This document shows, piece by piece, positions 45,467 through 53,193 of a DNA stretch of 64,000 nucleotides. The stretch covers positions 247,175 through 311,174 of the forward strand of contig NZ_DLHA01000058.1 of the NCBI RefSeq assembly GCF_002482975.1, read 5' to 3'. The notes beneath the pieces were generated by a model. It was given only the letters and a program-made list of their open reading frames with translations, searched no databases and was not told the origin of the DNA. Source of the stretch: Flavobacterium sp. UBA7680. Lineage in GTDB: Bacteria > Bacteroidota > Bacteroidia > Flavobacteriales > Flavobacteriaceae. The position numbers and the translations under genes are program-made. Every line of letters starts with the position of its first letter. Position 1 is the first letter of the stretch.

Positions 45467-45838
45467 TTAGTATTTGTTTTCGATTGTAGTTATTTTGGCG
45501 TCACCCCAAAGGCTTTCGATATTATAGTATTCACGAATGTGTTTTTGGAAAACATGTACCACGATATGCACATAATCCATAAGAACCCATTCTGCGTTAT
45601 CGGTTCCTTCTACGTGCCAGGGTTTGTCTTTTAAGTCTTTTGAAACTGTTTTTTGAATTGAGTTTACAATGGCGTTAACTTGGGTATTTGAGCTACCGTT
45701 GCAAATGACAAAATAGTCACAAACTGCTGTGTCTATATCTCTTAAGTCAAGAATGTCGATATCATTTCCTTTTACTTCCTCAATCCCTTTGATTATGTTC
45801 GCCAATAGAACATCATTATTAATAGTCTTTTTCGCCAT
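45467..45838 (-). CDS. rsfS: ribosomal silencing factor RsfS
   Basis: A 123-residue protein that binds ribosomal protein L14 (uL14) and blocks subunit joining when nutrients are short. The family segments DIDTAVCDYFVICNGSS and WHVEGTDNAEWVLMDY are present. It is co-transcribed with ftsH, a pairing conserved in the phylum. Full length, and the start is the ATG at 45838. Confidence 0.95.
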   Translation of the reverse strand: MAKKTINNDVLLANIIKGIEEVKGNDIDILDLRDIDTAVCDYFVICNGSSNTQVNAIVNSIQKTVSKDLKDKPWHVEGTDNAEWVLMDYVHIVVHVFQKHIREYYNIESLWGDAKITTIENKY

Positions 45839-45859
45839 GAATTATTTTATATGAATTTG

Positions 45860-45867
45860 TAAAGTTA
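45860..45867 (-). promoter_or_regulatory. candidate -7 element for rsfS-ftsH
   Basis: On the minus strand this reads TAACTTTA, a one-base variant of TAnnTTTG, 22 bp before the rsfS start and inside the 92-bp divergent gap with birA. Confidence 0.35.
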
Positions 45868-45930
45868 CCAAATTTTGTGATTATTTTTGAACCTTAACAA
45901 AATATTAAATTAAGATATTTAAATTATTTA

Positions 45931-46659
45931 ATGAAACTAATCAAACTCGATGCCATAGATTCCACAAATGATTTCTTAAAATCATTGTCAAGTCAGGATG
46001 AACTGGAGAATTTTACGGTGGTAACGGCTGAAAATCAGACAAAAGGCAAGGGGCAAATGGGGGCAAAGTGGAGCTCTGAGACGGGTAAAAACTTAATTAT
46101 GAGCGTCTTGGTAAAAGATTTTCTGTTTGATAATGAACAGGTTTTTAATTTGAGTATTGTCGTTTCTTTAGCTGTTTTAGACGCCTTGAAATCGTTAAAT
46201 ATTCCTGATTTATGTATAAAATGGCCTAACGACATAATGTCATACAATAAGAAAATAGGTGGCATATTGATAGAAAATACTCTAAAAAGCGATGGCAGGA
46301 TAGTGTCAGTTGTTGGAATCGGAATAAATGTCAATCAAACTAATTATGAGGATCTGCCTCGCGGTTCTTCTTTGGCAGTTATCTCAGGGAAAACTTTTGA
46401 CAAAGACAATCTGGCAATTTTAATTACCAAAAAAATACAAGAGAAAACTGAATTATGGATAACCTCATCATCTCTTTTCTGGATAGATTATTTTAATTCT
46501 CTCTTCAAAAAAGGAGTTCCAATGCCTTTTAAAAATCTAGAGGATAAAAATTTCATGGGAATTATTCAGGGCGTTTCTCTTAATGGAAAATTGCAGGTTT
46601 TATTGGAAGATGATTCTGTTTCTGAATTTGAGATAAAGGAGATTCAGATGCTTTATTAA
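45931..46659 (+). CDS. birA: biotin--protein ligase
   Basis: A 242-residue ligase that attaches biotin to carboxylase carrier proteins. The biotin loop reads KGQMGAKWSSETGKNL, the central motif KWPNDIM carries the catalytic Lys, and GIGINVNQ follows. The N-terminal DNA-binding domain of E. coli BirA is absent, so this is a group I ligase without repressor activity. It is divergent from rsfS and followed by a long palindrome and a terminator. Confidence 0.95.
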   Translation: MKLIKLDAIDSTNDFLKSLSSQDELENFTVVTAENQTKGKGQMGAKWSSETGKNLIMSVLVKDFLFDNEQVFNLSIVVSLAVLDALKSLNIPDLCIKWPNDIMSYNKKIGGILIENTLKSDGRIVSVVGIGINVNQTNYEDLPRGSSLAVISGKTFDKDNLAILITKKIQEKTELWITSSSLFWIDYFNSLFKKGVPMPFKNLEDKNFMGIIQGVSLNGKLQVLLEDDSVSEFEIKEIQMLY

Positions 46660-46661
46660 GT

Positions 46662-46694
46662 GTTGCTAAGATACTAAGGTTCTAAGATTCTGAG
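46662..46694. repeat. CTAAG heptad repeat after birA
   Basis: GTTGCTAAGATACTAAGG then TTCTAAGATTCTGAG: heptad units built on CTAAG(A/G)T. The complement of this arrangement recurs at 58292-58326. Similar units occur at 20567, 60137, 60912 and 61017. Confidence 0.65.
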
Positions 46695-46710
46695 TTTTTT
46701 TTCGTACTGT

Positions 46711-46812
46711 TTGTCATTTCGAGGAACGAGAAATCGCACTAGAAACTCCGTAACGAGAGTCACCAATCTTTGTCGAATTTCTAGTGCGATTTCTCGTTCC
46801 TCGAAATGACAA
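46711..46812. repeat. long palindromic repeat, GTCATT(T/C)CGA family (copy 2)
   Basis: Two 35-bp arms that pair perfectly (46711-46745 and 46778-46812), starting TTGTCATTTCGAGGAACG, with a 32-bp loop. A copy of the same family as at 26513 and 53851. Confidence 0.9.
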
Positions 46813-46819
46813 AAAATAA

Positions 46820-46846
46820 AAATGCCCGACTAAAATCGGGCATTTT
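46820..46846. terminator. bidirectional terminator between birA and SRPBCC gene
   Basis: Stem AAATGCCCGA / TCGGGCATTTT around a 5-nt loop. Three near-copies of the 12-mer ATAATTCACAAT follow at 46851-46882. Confidence 0.8.
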
Positions 46847-46876
46847 CATTTATAATTCACAATTTATAATTCACAA

Positions 46877-47269
46877 TTATAATTTTGTCATATTGTTTGC
46901 TAAAGTTTCAATAAACTTACTGATTGGACCTTTAACCATCATCGCCATCATAGCGTTGAATTCGCCTTCAAAGAATAATTGAACAGCACTTTCTGAATCA
47001 GAAATAGTGTCAATGTTTGAAGTTAAAGTAAACGGAAGTTTATCACTTGCAGCGCCTAGAACAATTTTGTTTGGCGCTACTTTATCTTTCATTTTTAATT
47101 TGATTTCCGGCATACCTTTCAATCCAAAAATAAAAGCATCTTCGCCAATTACTTCAAATTTAGCGATGTTATCCGGCATTAGTTTTTCAAAATTCTTAAC
47201 ATCAGTCAGTTGATCGAATAAATCCTGAGCTGATTTCTGAACGGTAACTTTTGGACTTTCTAAGTTCAT
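46877..47269 (-). CDS. SRPBCC-type (START-like) protein
   Basis: A 130-residue small helix-grip protein of the SRPBCC superfamily, which usually binds a hydrophobic ligand in its central cavity. The N-terminal pattern VTVQKSAQDLFDQLTDVKNFEKLMPDNI is typical. A Met-rich segment EFNAMMAMMVKGPIS lies near the C-terminal helix. I use the ATG at 47269, since the longer frame begins with an unlikely basic stretch. Ligand unknown. It lies directly downstream of pyrE on the minus strand, with 161 bp between holding a tandem repeat. Confidence 0.75.
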   Translation of the reverse strand: MNLESPKVTVQKSAQDLFDQLTDVKNFEKLMPDNIAKFEVIGEDAFIFGLKGMPEIKLKMKDKVAPNKIVLGAASDKLPFTLTSNIDTISDSESAVQLFFEGEFNAMMAMMVKGPISKFIETLANNMTKL

Positions 47270-47363
47270 ATAATATTTTGTTTTTTTATTTGTATGTAGC
47301 AATCAAAATAAATTCCAATTTTTTAAAATTCCAAATCCCAAAAAGAGCGAAGCGATTTTTTAT

Positions 47364-47432
47364 AAATCTAAAATCTAAAATCTAAAATCTAAAATCTAAA
47401 ATCTAAAATCTAAAATCTAAAATCTAAAATCT
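47364..47432. repeat. heptanucleotide tandem repeat AAATCTA, about 10 copies
   Basis: Nearly ten uninterrupted copies of a 7-bp unit (AAATCTA) over 69 bp. It runs right up to the pyrE stop codon at 47431-47433, so the repeat lies at the 3' end of the pyrE transcript. Confidence 0.95.
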
Positions 47433-48075
47433 ATTCTTGTCCCCAAGTCGATGGGCTTACGCTCCATTCTTGTAACGTAGATTGTTGATCTTCTGTGATA
47501 TATTGTTTTTGAACTGCTAAGTCTAAAAGATTTTCGTAGTTGCTTAAAGTAAACAAGTCAACATTGGCATTTTTAAAATTTTCTTCGGCAACATTAAAAC
47601 CGTAGGTAAAAATCGCTGCCATTCCTTTAATATTAGCACCTTCATTGCGCAAAGCTTCAACGGCAAGTAAACTACTGTTTCCTGTGCTGATTAAATCTTC
47701 AACAACTACAACATTTTGTCCTTTTTGAAAAAAACCTTCAACTTGATTTTGTCTTCCGTGTTTTTTTGGTTCCGGACGCACATATACAAACGGAAGTCCA
47801 AGGCTTTCGGCAACTAAAATTCCAATTCCAATGGCTCCAGTAGCAACACCGGCAATCACATCAGGTTTTCCAAATTGTTTTTCAATGTTCTTAGCAAATT
47901 CATCACGAACATAGTTTCTAATGCTCGGAAATGAAAGAATTAACCTGTTATCACAATAAATAGGAGATTTCCAACCAGAAGCCCATGTAAAAGGATTTTC
48001 GGGATTCAATTTAATTGCATTTATTTGCAAAAGCAATTCGGCTGTTTTTTCGGCAGTATCTTTATTAAAAATCAT
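47431..48075 (-). CDS. pyrE: orotate phosphoribosyltransferase
   Basis: A 214-residue enzyme that makes orotidine monophosphate in pyrimidine synthesis. The PRPP-binding motif is VVVEDLISTGNSSLLAVEALR (about 118-138), and the flexible-loop segment RPEPKKHGRQNQVEG carries the catalytic Lys. I start at the ATG at 48075; the longer frame would run into the divergent NUDIX gene. A textbook promoter for it (48080-48109) lies inside the NUDIX coding region. Confidence 0.95.
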   Translation of the reverse strand: MIFNKDTAEKTAELLLQINAIKLNPENPFTWASGWKSPIYCDNRLILSFPSIRNYVRDEFAKNIEKQFGKPDVIAGVATGAIGIGILVAESLGLPFVYVRPEPKKHGRQNQVEGFFQKGQNVVVVEDLISTGNSSLLAVEALRNEGANIKGMAAIFTYGFNVAEENFKNANVDLFTLSNYENLLDLAVQKQYITEDQQSTLQEWSVSPSTWGQE

Positions 48076-48079
48076 AGTA

Positions 48080-48109
48080 CAAATGTATAAAGTTTTTGTG
48101 AACGACAAA
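48080..48109 (-). promoter_or_regulatory. pyrE promoter overlapping the NUDIX start codon
   Basis: On the minus strand: TTTG, 18 bp, then TACATTTG (48080-48087), an exact TAnnTTTG match at the correct distance. The -7 element covers the NUDIX ATG at 48083. The start codons of the two genes are only 7 bp apart. Confidence 0.65.
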
Positions 48110-48691
48110 CCACTTTTTTTGACAAATGAAATCTCCCGCGAGACAGATTTTCAATTGTTCTTGTTAGAAAGTATTGATATAGAACAGCTTATAGTGAAAA
48201 TTTTTCAAAATAAAATTCAAAAAGCTATTTTATATCATCCTGACGAAAGTGAGATAATGAAAACCCTCAAAGCCAAAATTCCGGTAAATAAAGCCGGCGG
48301 AGGTTTTGTGTACAATAAAAAAGGCGAGGTTTTATTCATCTTCAGAAACGGAAAATGGGATCTCCCAAAAGGCGGAATCGAGAAAGGCGAGGACATTGAA
48401 GCCACCGCCATGCGCGAAGTTGAGGAAGAAACGGGCGTAAACCAGCTTCGTATTGTTCAAAAACTTCAAAAAACATATCATATCTTTAAACGCAACGGAA
48501 AATACAAACTTAAAATCACGCATTGGTTCGAAATGCATTCTGATTTTGAAGGAACTCCACACGGACAAATCGAAGAAGGAATTGAAAAAGTAGCCTGGCT
48601 AAACCCGGAACAAATCAAAGAAGCGCTTAAAAACTCTTACGAAAACATTAAATTATTATTTGCAGAAGAAATAAAAGTAAAAGCAGATTAA
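48083..48691 (+). CDS. NUDIX hydrolase
   Basis: A 202-residue NUDIX enzyme hydrolysing a nucleoside diphosphate linked to another group. The NUDIX box is complete: GGIEKGEDIEATAMREVEEE, then TG-V (about 111-133), with the Glu cluster for metal binding. An N-terminal segment of about 65 residues precedes the domain and is typical of flavobacterial members. Substrate is unknown. A strong terminator follows. It faces pyrE with overlapping promoters, which may link their expression. Confidence 0.9.
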   Translation: MYKVFVNDKPLFLTNEISRETDFQLFLLESIDIEQLIVKIFQNKIQKAILYHPDESEIMKTLKAKIPVNKAGGGFVYNKKGEVLFIFRNGKWDLPKGGIEKGEDIEATAMREVEEETGVNQLRIVQKLQKTYHIFKRNGKYKLKITHWFEMHSDFEGTPHGQIEEGIEKVAWLNPEQIKEALKNSYENIKLLFAEEIKVKAD

Positions 48692-48701
48692 AATAAAATT
48701 T

Positions 48702-48731
48702 AAAAGCCCCAATAATAATTGGGGCTTTTTA
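48702..48731. terminator. terminator between NUDIX and TonB-domain genes
   Basis: Stem AAAAGCCCCAAT / ATTGGGGCTTTT around AATA, followed by T residues on the plus strand and U residues on the minus strand. Confidence 0.85.
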
Positions 48732-48781
48732 TTATAATTTATTTAGATCATCAATGTTAATCCATTTTTTTATTAAAAGAA

Positions 48782-50158
48782 TTAATTTAATCGGTCCAGT
48801 TTTTTTATTTCCTGTTTTAATTTTTCAGGAGTTACTTCCTCAAAAGCCAAATTATTCAATTTTTGTTGTGATGTTTCGGCTTCCTGAGTGGCTAAATAAG
48901 GTTTATTGTCAACATATTTAATGGCGAAAATAGTAATCTTTTCTCCAGATGGAATATCGTTAAACGAGACATTATCACCATTTGAGTATCCTGTCATTAC
49001 CGATTTTATACTATGAAATATGATACTTACAGAAGTATTGCTGTCATTTTTAAAATTAATCACATAATCAATTTTAGACGATTCATCATAATCCAAAAAT
49101 CTATCACAATTTATAAAACCTAGTTTCGCACTTTTAAATAAGTAAGAACCAAATTCCTCTGCTTTTGTTTTTTTTGCTTCATAATTACCAAATTCGCTGC
49201 TGTTAGAAGTAGAACTTAAATAGCCATTATTACCATCTTCATCTGAGTGAATATTAACGGGAAGAGAATATTGAACATTTACAGGAATACCATTTACTTT
49301 GCCCGGAATAAACTTTGAAAGCTTTTTAAAAGCCTTAACCACAGCTTCATCAACCTCTTTACTTAAGCCTTTTATTATTTTAATATTGGTTACATTTCCT
49401 TCTTTATCTACAATAAATGTACTTGCAACTCTACCTGAGATAACTTCTTCCGGCAAAACTATACTGTTGCCAAGAGTTTTATATAACACTTGATTACCAC
49501 CCGGATAAACAGGCATTTCATCAACTTTATTATAAACCTTATTTAAATTGATCGAAACCTCAGCAAGCTGCCAATTAACCTGATCATTTGTTCTCTTTCC
49601 GTTAAAAAGCTGCATTCCTTCTTTTTCTTTCTTTTTAGGCATTTCAATTTCAATACTTTTTCCTTTTTTCAAATCACATTTTTCCACACCCGAAACAGCA
49701 TTTATATCCAGCATTCCGCCAGTTTCCAACAATTTTCCGTTTGAAGTTGTCGAAAGTCTGCCTAAAAGAATATCCGAAATACTATAATATTCTTTAACCG
49801 ATATCTTAATTTGTCCCGAAACCTCTTTTTGCGTTTTTGAAACAATAAAACTATTCGCCGTAATTGTTATTTTGGTTTTTTCGGCGCAGACAATCGTAGT
49901 ATCTTTATTGTTGTTAATTAAAAAATATTGTGGTTTTTTGTCATTTTTAAGATAAAAATCCAACAATAATTTTTTGTTTTCTGCCAAATTATTGCTTGAA
50001 GAATTCACTACAGCCGAATCACTTTTTATACTGTCTGATTCAGTTGTATTTGCGTTCGATTTTTCAGGTTCAGCAATAGAATTACTTTCTTTAGTTTCAT
50101 TTTTACAAGAAAAAATAATGAAAACCAACACGAATAACGAAATTAATTTGTGTTTCAT
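48782..50158 (-). CDS. lipoprotein with TonB C-terminal domain
   Basis: A 458-residue lipoprotein: signal with lipobox IIFSC (Cys18), then Asn/Ser-rich residues to about 55. A middle domain (about 70-205) has a peptidase-associated look (beta strands, KKEKEGMQLF). A TonB C-terminal domain at about 215-305 carries the flavobacterial hallmark PVYPGGNQVLYK and ends VNGIPVNVQYSLPVNI. A further beta-rich tail of 150 residues follows. True TonB proteins have an N-terminal membrane helix and proline-rich stretch, both missing here, so it is unlikely to energise receptors. Function is unknown. Confidence 0.7.
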   Translation of the reverse strand: MKHKLISLFVLVFIIFSCKNETKESNSIAEPEKSNANTTESDSIKSDSAVVNSSSNNLAENKKLLLDFYLKNDKKPQYFLINNNKDTTIVCAEKTKITITANSFIVSKTQKEVSGQIKISVKEYYSISDILLGRLSTTSNGKLLETGGMLDINAVSGVEKCDLKKGKSIEIEMPKKKEKEGMQLFNGKRTNDQVNWQLAEVSINLNKVYNKVDEMPVYPGGNQVLYKTLGNSIVLPEEVISGRVASTFIVDKEGNVTNIKIIKGLSKEVDEAVVKAFKKLSKFIPGKVNGIPVNVQYSLPVNIHSDEDGNNGYLSSTSNSSEFGNYEAKKTKAEEFGSYLFKSAKLGFINCDRFLDYDESSKIDYVINFKNDSNTSVSIIFHSIKSVMTGYSNGDNVSFNDIPSGEKITIFAIKYVDNKPYLATQEAETSQQKLNNLAFEEVTPEKLKQEIKKLDRLN

Positions 50159-50287
50159 CAGCAGGAATTTTGATTGGGGTTTGGTTAGATTTATTTCAAA
50201 TATAAAATATTATAACCAACCATTTTTACGGAAAGACACATTGTCGGGATTTTTTTTTAGAATTTCAAACCGATATTCATTTTCTAA

Positions 50288-50326
50288 TTAAAAAGCCTAA
50301 TAAACTTATGTTTATTAAGCTTTTTA
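50288..50326 (-). terminator. terminator downstream of the small membrane peptide
   Basis: Stem AAAAAGC-TAATAAAC / GTTTATTA-AGCTTTTT with one mismatch and a 4-nt loop, followed by T-rich sequence on either strand. It closes the minus-strand cluster that starts at 52277. Confidence 0.6.
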
Positions 50327-50374
50327 GTTATTATTGTGTTCACGAGCGAGATGCTTACGCTGGTAGAGCAAAAC

Positions 50375-50494
50375 TTATTTGACTTTTTTGTAAATTTTAT
50401 ACAATAAGTATACTATTGCTGCCAAAAAACATATACAAAATATTTGCCAAATTAGCAATGATATTGAGAAGTCATTAATTGTTACATCTTTCAT
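50375..50494 (-). CDS. 39-residue single-pass membrane peptide
   Basis: A short frame with ATG start and TAA stop. The N-terminus is polar (MKDVTINDF); residues 11-33 form one hydrophobic helix (LLIWQIFCICFLAAIVYLL); the C-terminus is a basic tail (YKIYKKVK), as expected for a type II or III small membrane protein. It is downstream of the 128-residue membrane protein and precedes a terminator. It is supported by composition only; no family recognised. Confidence 0.45.
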   Translation of the reverse strand: MKDVTINDFSISLLIWQIFCICFLAAIVYLLYKIYKKVK

Positions 50495-50607
50495 AATTAT
50501 ATAGCTTAAAGTCTTTTACCTGTAATTATTTCGCCAATATTATTATTAATTAAATGATCCATTAATGATTCTATCATTTTTTCAAATTTAATTTAGGCAT
50601 TATAACA
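50495..50607. other. gap between the small membrane peptide and the four-helix protein
   Basis: This 113-bp interval, and the 216 bp at 50159-50374 on the other side of the peptide, contain no gene I can support apart from the terminator. A 23-codon frame at 50506-50577 on the minus strand is too short to call. Confidence 0.5.
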
Positions 50608-50994
50608 TCAAGCCGCTGCTTTTCTTGCCAACGCTATGACATAAACCGAAGATATTATATATAAAACCAACGGGATTACAAAAGCAGTATTTATCCTGTG
50701 GTAATTATGCAATAGTCCAGTAGTGTAAACTAGAAAAGCCAGTAAAACCACAAAACAACTCAATAAAACCTTATAATTTCTGTTTACTAGAATTAAAATA
50801 AGCAGACCTAATACAGGAATTGTAAGCAGTCCTTCCCAAAATATTGGGTGCACACTGTTGGAGAGGTCGCTCAAAAACTGGTAGAAATAGATCAATATCA
50901 GGGCAAAATTTGGAACCCCATTCTCTTGGACGCCGCTGATTAATAAAAAAGACAGCACTGCGATGAATTTTGCAACTCGTAAGTTTATGGACAT
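50608..50994 (-). CDS. four-helix membrane protein, partner of the papain-like lipoprotein
   Basis: A 128-residue hydrophobic protein with four predicted helices (about 8-24, 27-42, 53-70, 77-94, plus a final one near 103-123). No signal or known motif. Its start overlaps the stop of the larger lipoprotein gene by 10 bp, so translation is linked. Small polytopic proteins encoded right behind an effector-like protein often act as immunity proteins; here that is a hypothesis from gene order. Confidence 0.55.
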   Translation of the reverse strand: MSINLRVAKFIAVLSFLLISGVQENGVPNFALILIYFYQFLSDLSNSVHPIFWEGLLTIPVLGLLILILVNRNYKVLLSCFVVLLAFLVYTTGLLHNYHRINTAFVIPLVLYIISSVYVIALARKAAA

Positions 50995-52277
50995 GATTTA
51001 TTTGTTTTAGGTGCGTTATTTGATTCCGTTGTATGATTTGCAAGGCTACTTAATATAGAAGCTACGGTGTTTGGAGTGTCAATCATCCCTGAAGTTGAAA
51101 CTCCGGCAATATTTAATACATCAGTAGCAAAATCAGAACAGTTGTTAAAGCTTAAATCATACCACTTGGATTGGTAAACTTCTGAGAGTGCTATGATCTG
51201 GCTCAATTGCGCTCCAGTAATGGTCATACTGGCAGATACGTTGTAATGATGGCCTCCATTTTCTCCCATAATGCCCTTCCCACTTAAGGAACCTAATGCC
51301 GTTTTAGGGTAATAGCCATAAACCGCAGAATTACTTCCTTGTGATATGCCTATGAATGCATGTCCTACGCCATTGCCTCCTCCCATTCTTTCTGCATAAA
51401 CCGTAAGTTTTACTGGGACGGAAATACTGAAGCACGACAGGAATTTTTTTATGTCACTAATTGCTACATCGGGAGGAGGGGGCATTACAAGGCCGCTTTC
51501 TCCTCCAGATCCTCCACCTCCTGTAGGAGTTCCAGAATACCCACTTGAACCTCCATCTCCACCAAATGCTCCAGCAATACTAAAATCCCTAGGAGCTGGA
51601 GCAGGAGATTTCTGCGTAACAATAACATTATTTAATGGAATTGCCGCAGTTCCTCCTCTCTGTAAGGTGTCGTCACGTTCTCCGCCATAATTAGCGCTCT
51701 CATCAAACATTTCTATCATTTTAGATGTCGAGCTATGTTTGTGATCTTTGTCAAATAGCATTATCACATCTTGTACATCTTCAATAACAAGACCTTCTTT
51801 TAATTTCGCACCTTTTAAAAAGCCTTTTTTTAAATCCCAATGAATGATATAACCGCTAAAAAAAGTTAAATCCTCAAACCCTTGCTTTTTTTGCGCATCA
51901 TCAATTTTATCTTGCAACTCTGGAAATATCTCCTGTATTAGAGCCTGATACTTTGAATCCGATTCATACAAATATAACATTTTCTGTCCTTTGTAATCTG
52001 GATCTTCGGGGTTATCCTTAATAGGTACAGTGATTCCTGTAGAATTATCACTCAGTTGGATTACTTTGGCATTTTCCCAATAGTAATCAAGATTTCTAAA
52101 TGCTTTATTAAATTCTCCTTCTTCTGATTTATTGGTTGTGGAGTTTGATTTGTAGCTTTGAAACCAATTTTTAGCCTGATCAATTTTAGCATTTTCACTT
52201 ATTAATTGACCTGTGTCATTTTCTTCATTGTCACAGCCAGCAACTAAAACAATTGTGCCAAAAACCAAAAAAGGCAT
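50985..52277 (-). CDS. lipoprotein with C-terminal papain-like domain
   Basis: A 430-residue lipoprotein (lipobox LVAGC, Cys15) with three parts: a N-terminal domain (about 30-200), a Gly/Pro/Ser-rich linker (230-270), and a C-terminal domain (275-405) with His306 in GHAFIGISQG and Cys380 in NNCSDFATDVLN, spacing consistent with a papain-like/NlpC-P60 or LRAT-like cysteine enzyme. Similar C-terminal domains with HAF and NC-DF motifs occur in secreted flavobacterial proteins. No ATG precedes 52277 in frame, yet the 15 codons upstream encode a typical positively charged leader (IIKKLKKVL), so the true start may be a rarer codon. Confidence 0.6.
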   Translation of the reverse strand: MPFLVFGTIVLVAGCDNEENDTGQLISENAKIDQAKNWFQSYKSNSTTNKSEEGEFNKAFRNLDYYWENAKVIQLSDNSTGITVPIKDNPEDPDYKGQKMLYLYESDSKYQALIQEIFPELQDKIDDAQKKQGFEDLTFFSGYIIHWDLKKGFLKGAKLKEGLVIEDVQDVIMLFDKDHKHSSTSKMIEMFDESANYGGERDDTLQRGGTAAIPLNNVIVTQKSPAPAPRDFSIAGAFGGDGGSSGYSGTPTGGGGSGGESGLVMPPPPDVAISDIKKFLSCFSISVPVKLTVYAERMGGGNGVGHAFIGISQGSNSAVYGYYPKTALGSLSGKGIMGENGGHHYNVSASMTITGAQLSQIIALSEVYQSKWYDLSFNNCSDFATDVLNIAGVSTSGMIDTPNTVASILSSLANHTTESNNAPKTNKSCP

Positions 52278-52319
52278 TAGTACTTTTTTTAATTTTTTAA
52301 TAATAAAATAGTTATAAGG

Positions 52320-52731
52320 TTAGTATTCTTAAAACTAACCCTTCGAAAAACTATTCAACTACCACATAAGTCATTTAAATATCAGAATAAGATATTTTTT
52401 TATTACAGAAATATCTGTTTCAACTTTTACATAGCCTCACACGGCAATTCATTCCGTAGGACTGTCTGTTTGGTAGAATTAAATTTGTATTACGATTATA
52501 CGTTCCGTAGGAACGTTTGATTAATGTTGTAGATATTTTATTTCCTTAAAACAGGTATCCTTACAGGACACAATGCAAAACGATATTATTTTTTCTACCG
52601 ATGAGATATTCCAAAGGAATATTATACTTTGTAATTGGTACGGGAGTAATTAAAATTATTTAGATATACTTTGCAACAATCTTTATAATCATTATTCATA
52701 TTTTTGAATTTTAATGAATTTATAACATACT
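52320..52731. repeat. repeat-bearing intergenic region
   Basis: A 412-bp gap between divergent genes. It holds short palindromes of the type TTCCGTAGGAACG (52502-52514) and ATATTCCAAAGGAATAT (52607-52623), a repeat style also seen at 26456. No gene is supported; promoters for the flanking genes should lie here. Confidence 0.5.
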
Positions 52732-53130
52732 ATGAGTGTAGCAAATCAATACAATTTAAACTTTTATATTTGGACATTATCTGACGGTGTCACAGTGAAA
52801 CCAAGTATTGGGGTTTCATTAATTAATGGTTCAACTAAAAATCATGAGATAGCAAGTTTTCTAGAACCAAATGGCATTCGTTTAACACAAGAAATCATAG
52901 ATGACATCAATTCTTTAAATTTAGATTTAAACTTACCATTCGAAGACTATAATATTTGGGGAGGAAATCAAGATGAAAGTGTCGAAATCAAATCGCCACC
53001 TTTTAGAGCCGTTTTTAATACAACAGGTAACCCAGTAGAAATTCCAATAGCAGATTTTTTGCAAATTTTGCAGGAATGGAAGTTCTTTTTGCAAGATATA
53101 CCTAATCCACATTGGCTGTCTAATAGATGA
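52732..53130 (+). CDS. orphan protein of unknown function
   Basis: A 132-residue soluble protein with no signal peptide, no membrane helix and no motif I recognise. It is acidic in the middle and ends in Trp-rich residues (EWKFFLQDIPNPHWLSNR). Its size and position beside an effector-like gene resemble immunity proteins of contact systems, but nothing in the sequence shows this. The frame is full, has sound codon usage, and does not overlap a better one. Confidence 0.55.
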   Translation: MSVANQYNLNFYIWTLSDGVTVKPSIGVSLINGSTKNHEIASFLEPNGIRLTQEIIDDINSLNLDLNLPFEDYNIWGGNQDESVEIKSPPFRAVFNTTGNPVEIPIADFLQILQEWKFFLQDIPNPHWLSNR

Positions 53131-53193
53131 CGCACTACAATTACTCACTCGTTAACATAATCATTCAAAAAAGATAGAGCGAGACTAATTCAT

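Noticed and set aside
47364..47432. Tandem array considered as a CRISPR
   Set aside because: The unit is 7 bp with no spacers.
50506..50577. 23-codon frame on the minus strand between the four-helix protein and the 39-residue peptide
   Set aside because: Too short and without a motif; mentioned only because its neighbours are small proteins.
50771..51043. 90-codon frame overlapping the four-helix protein and the lipoprotein end
   Set aside because: Out of frame with both, with no hydrophobic or signal pattern; the two overlapping genes explain the region.
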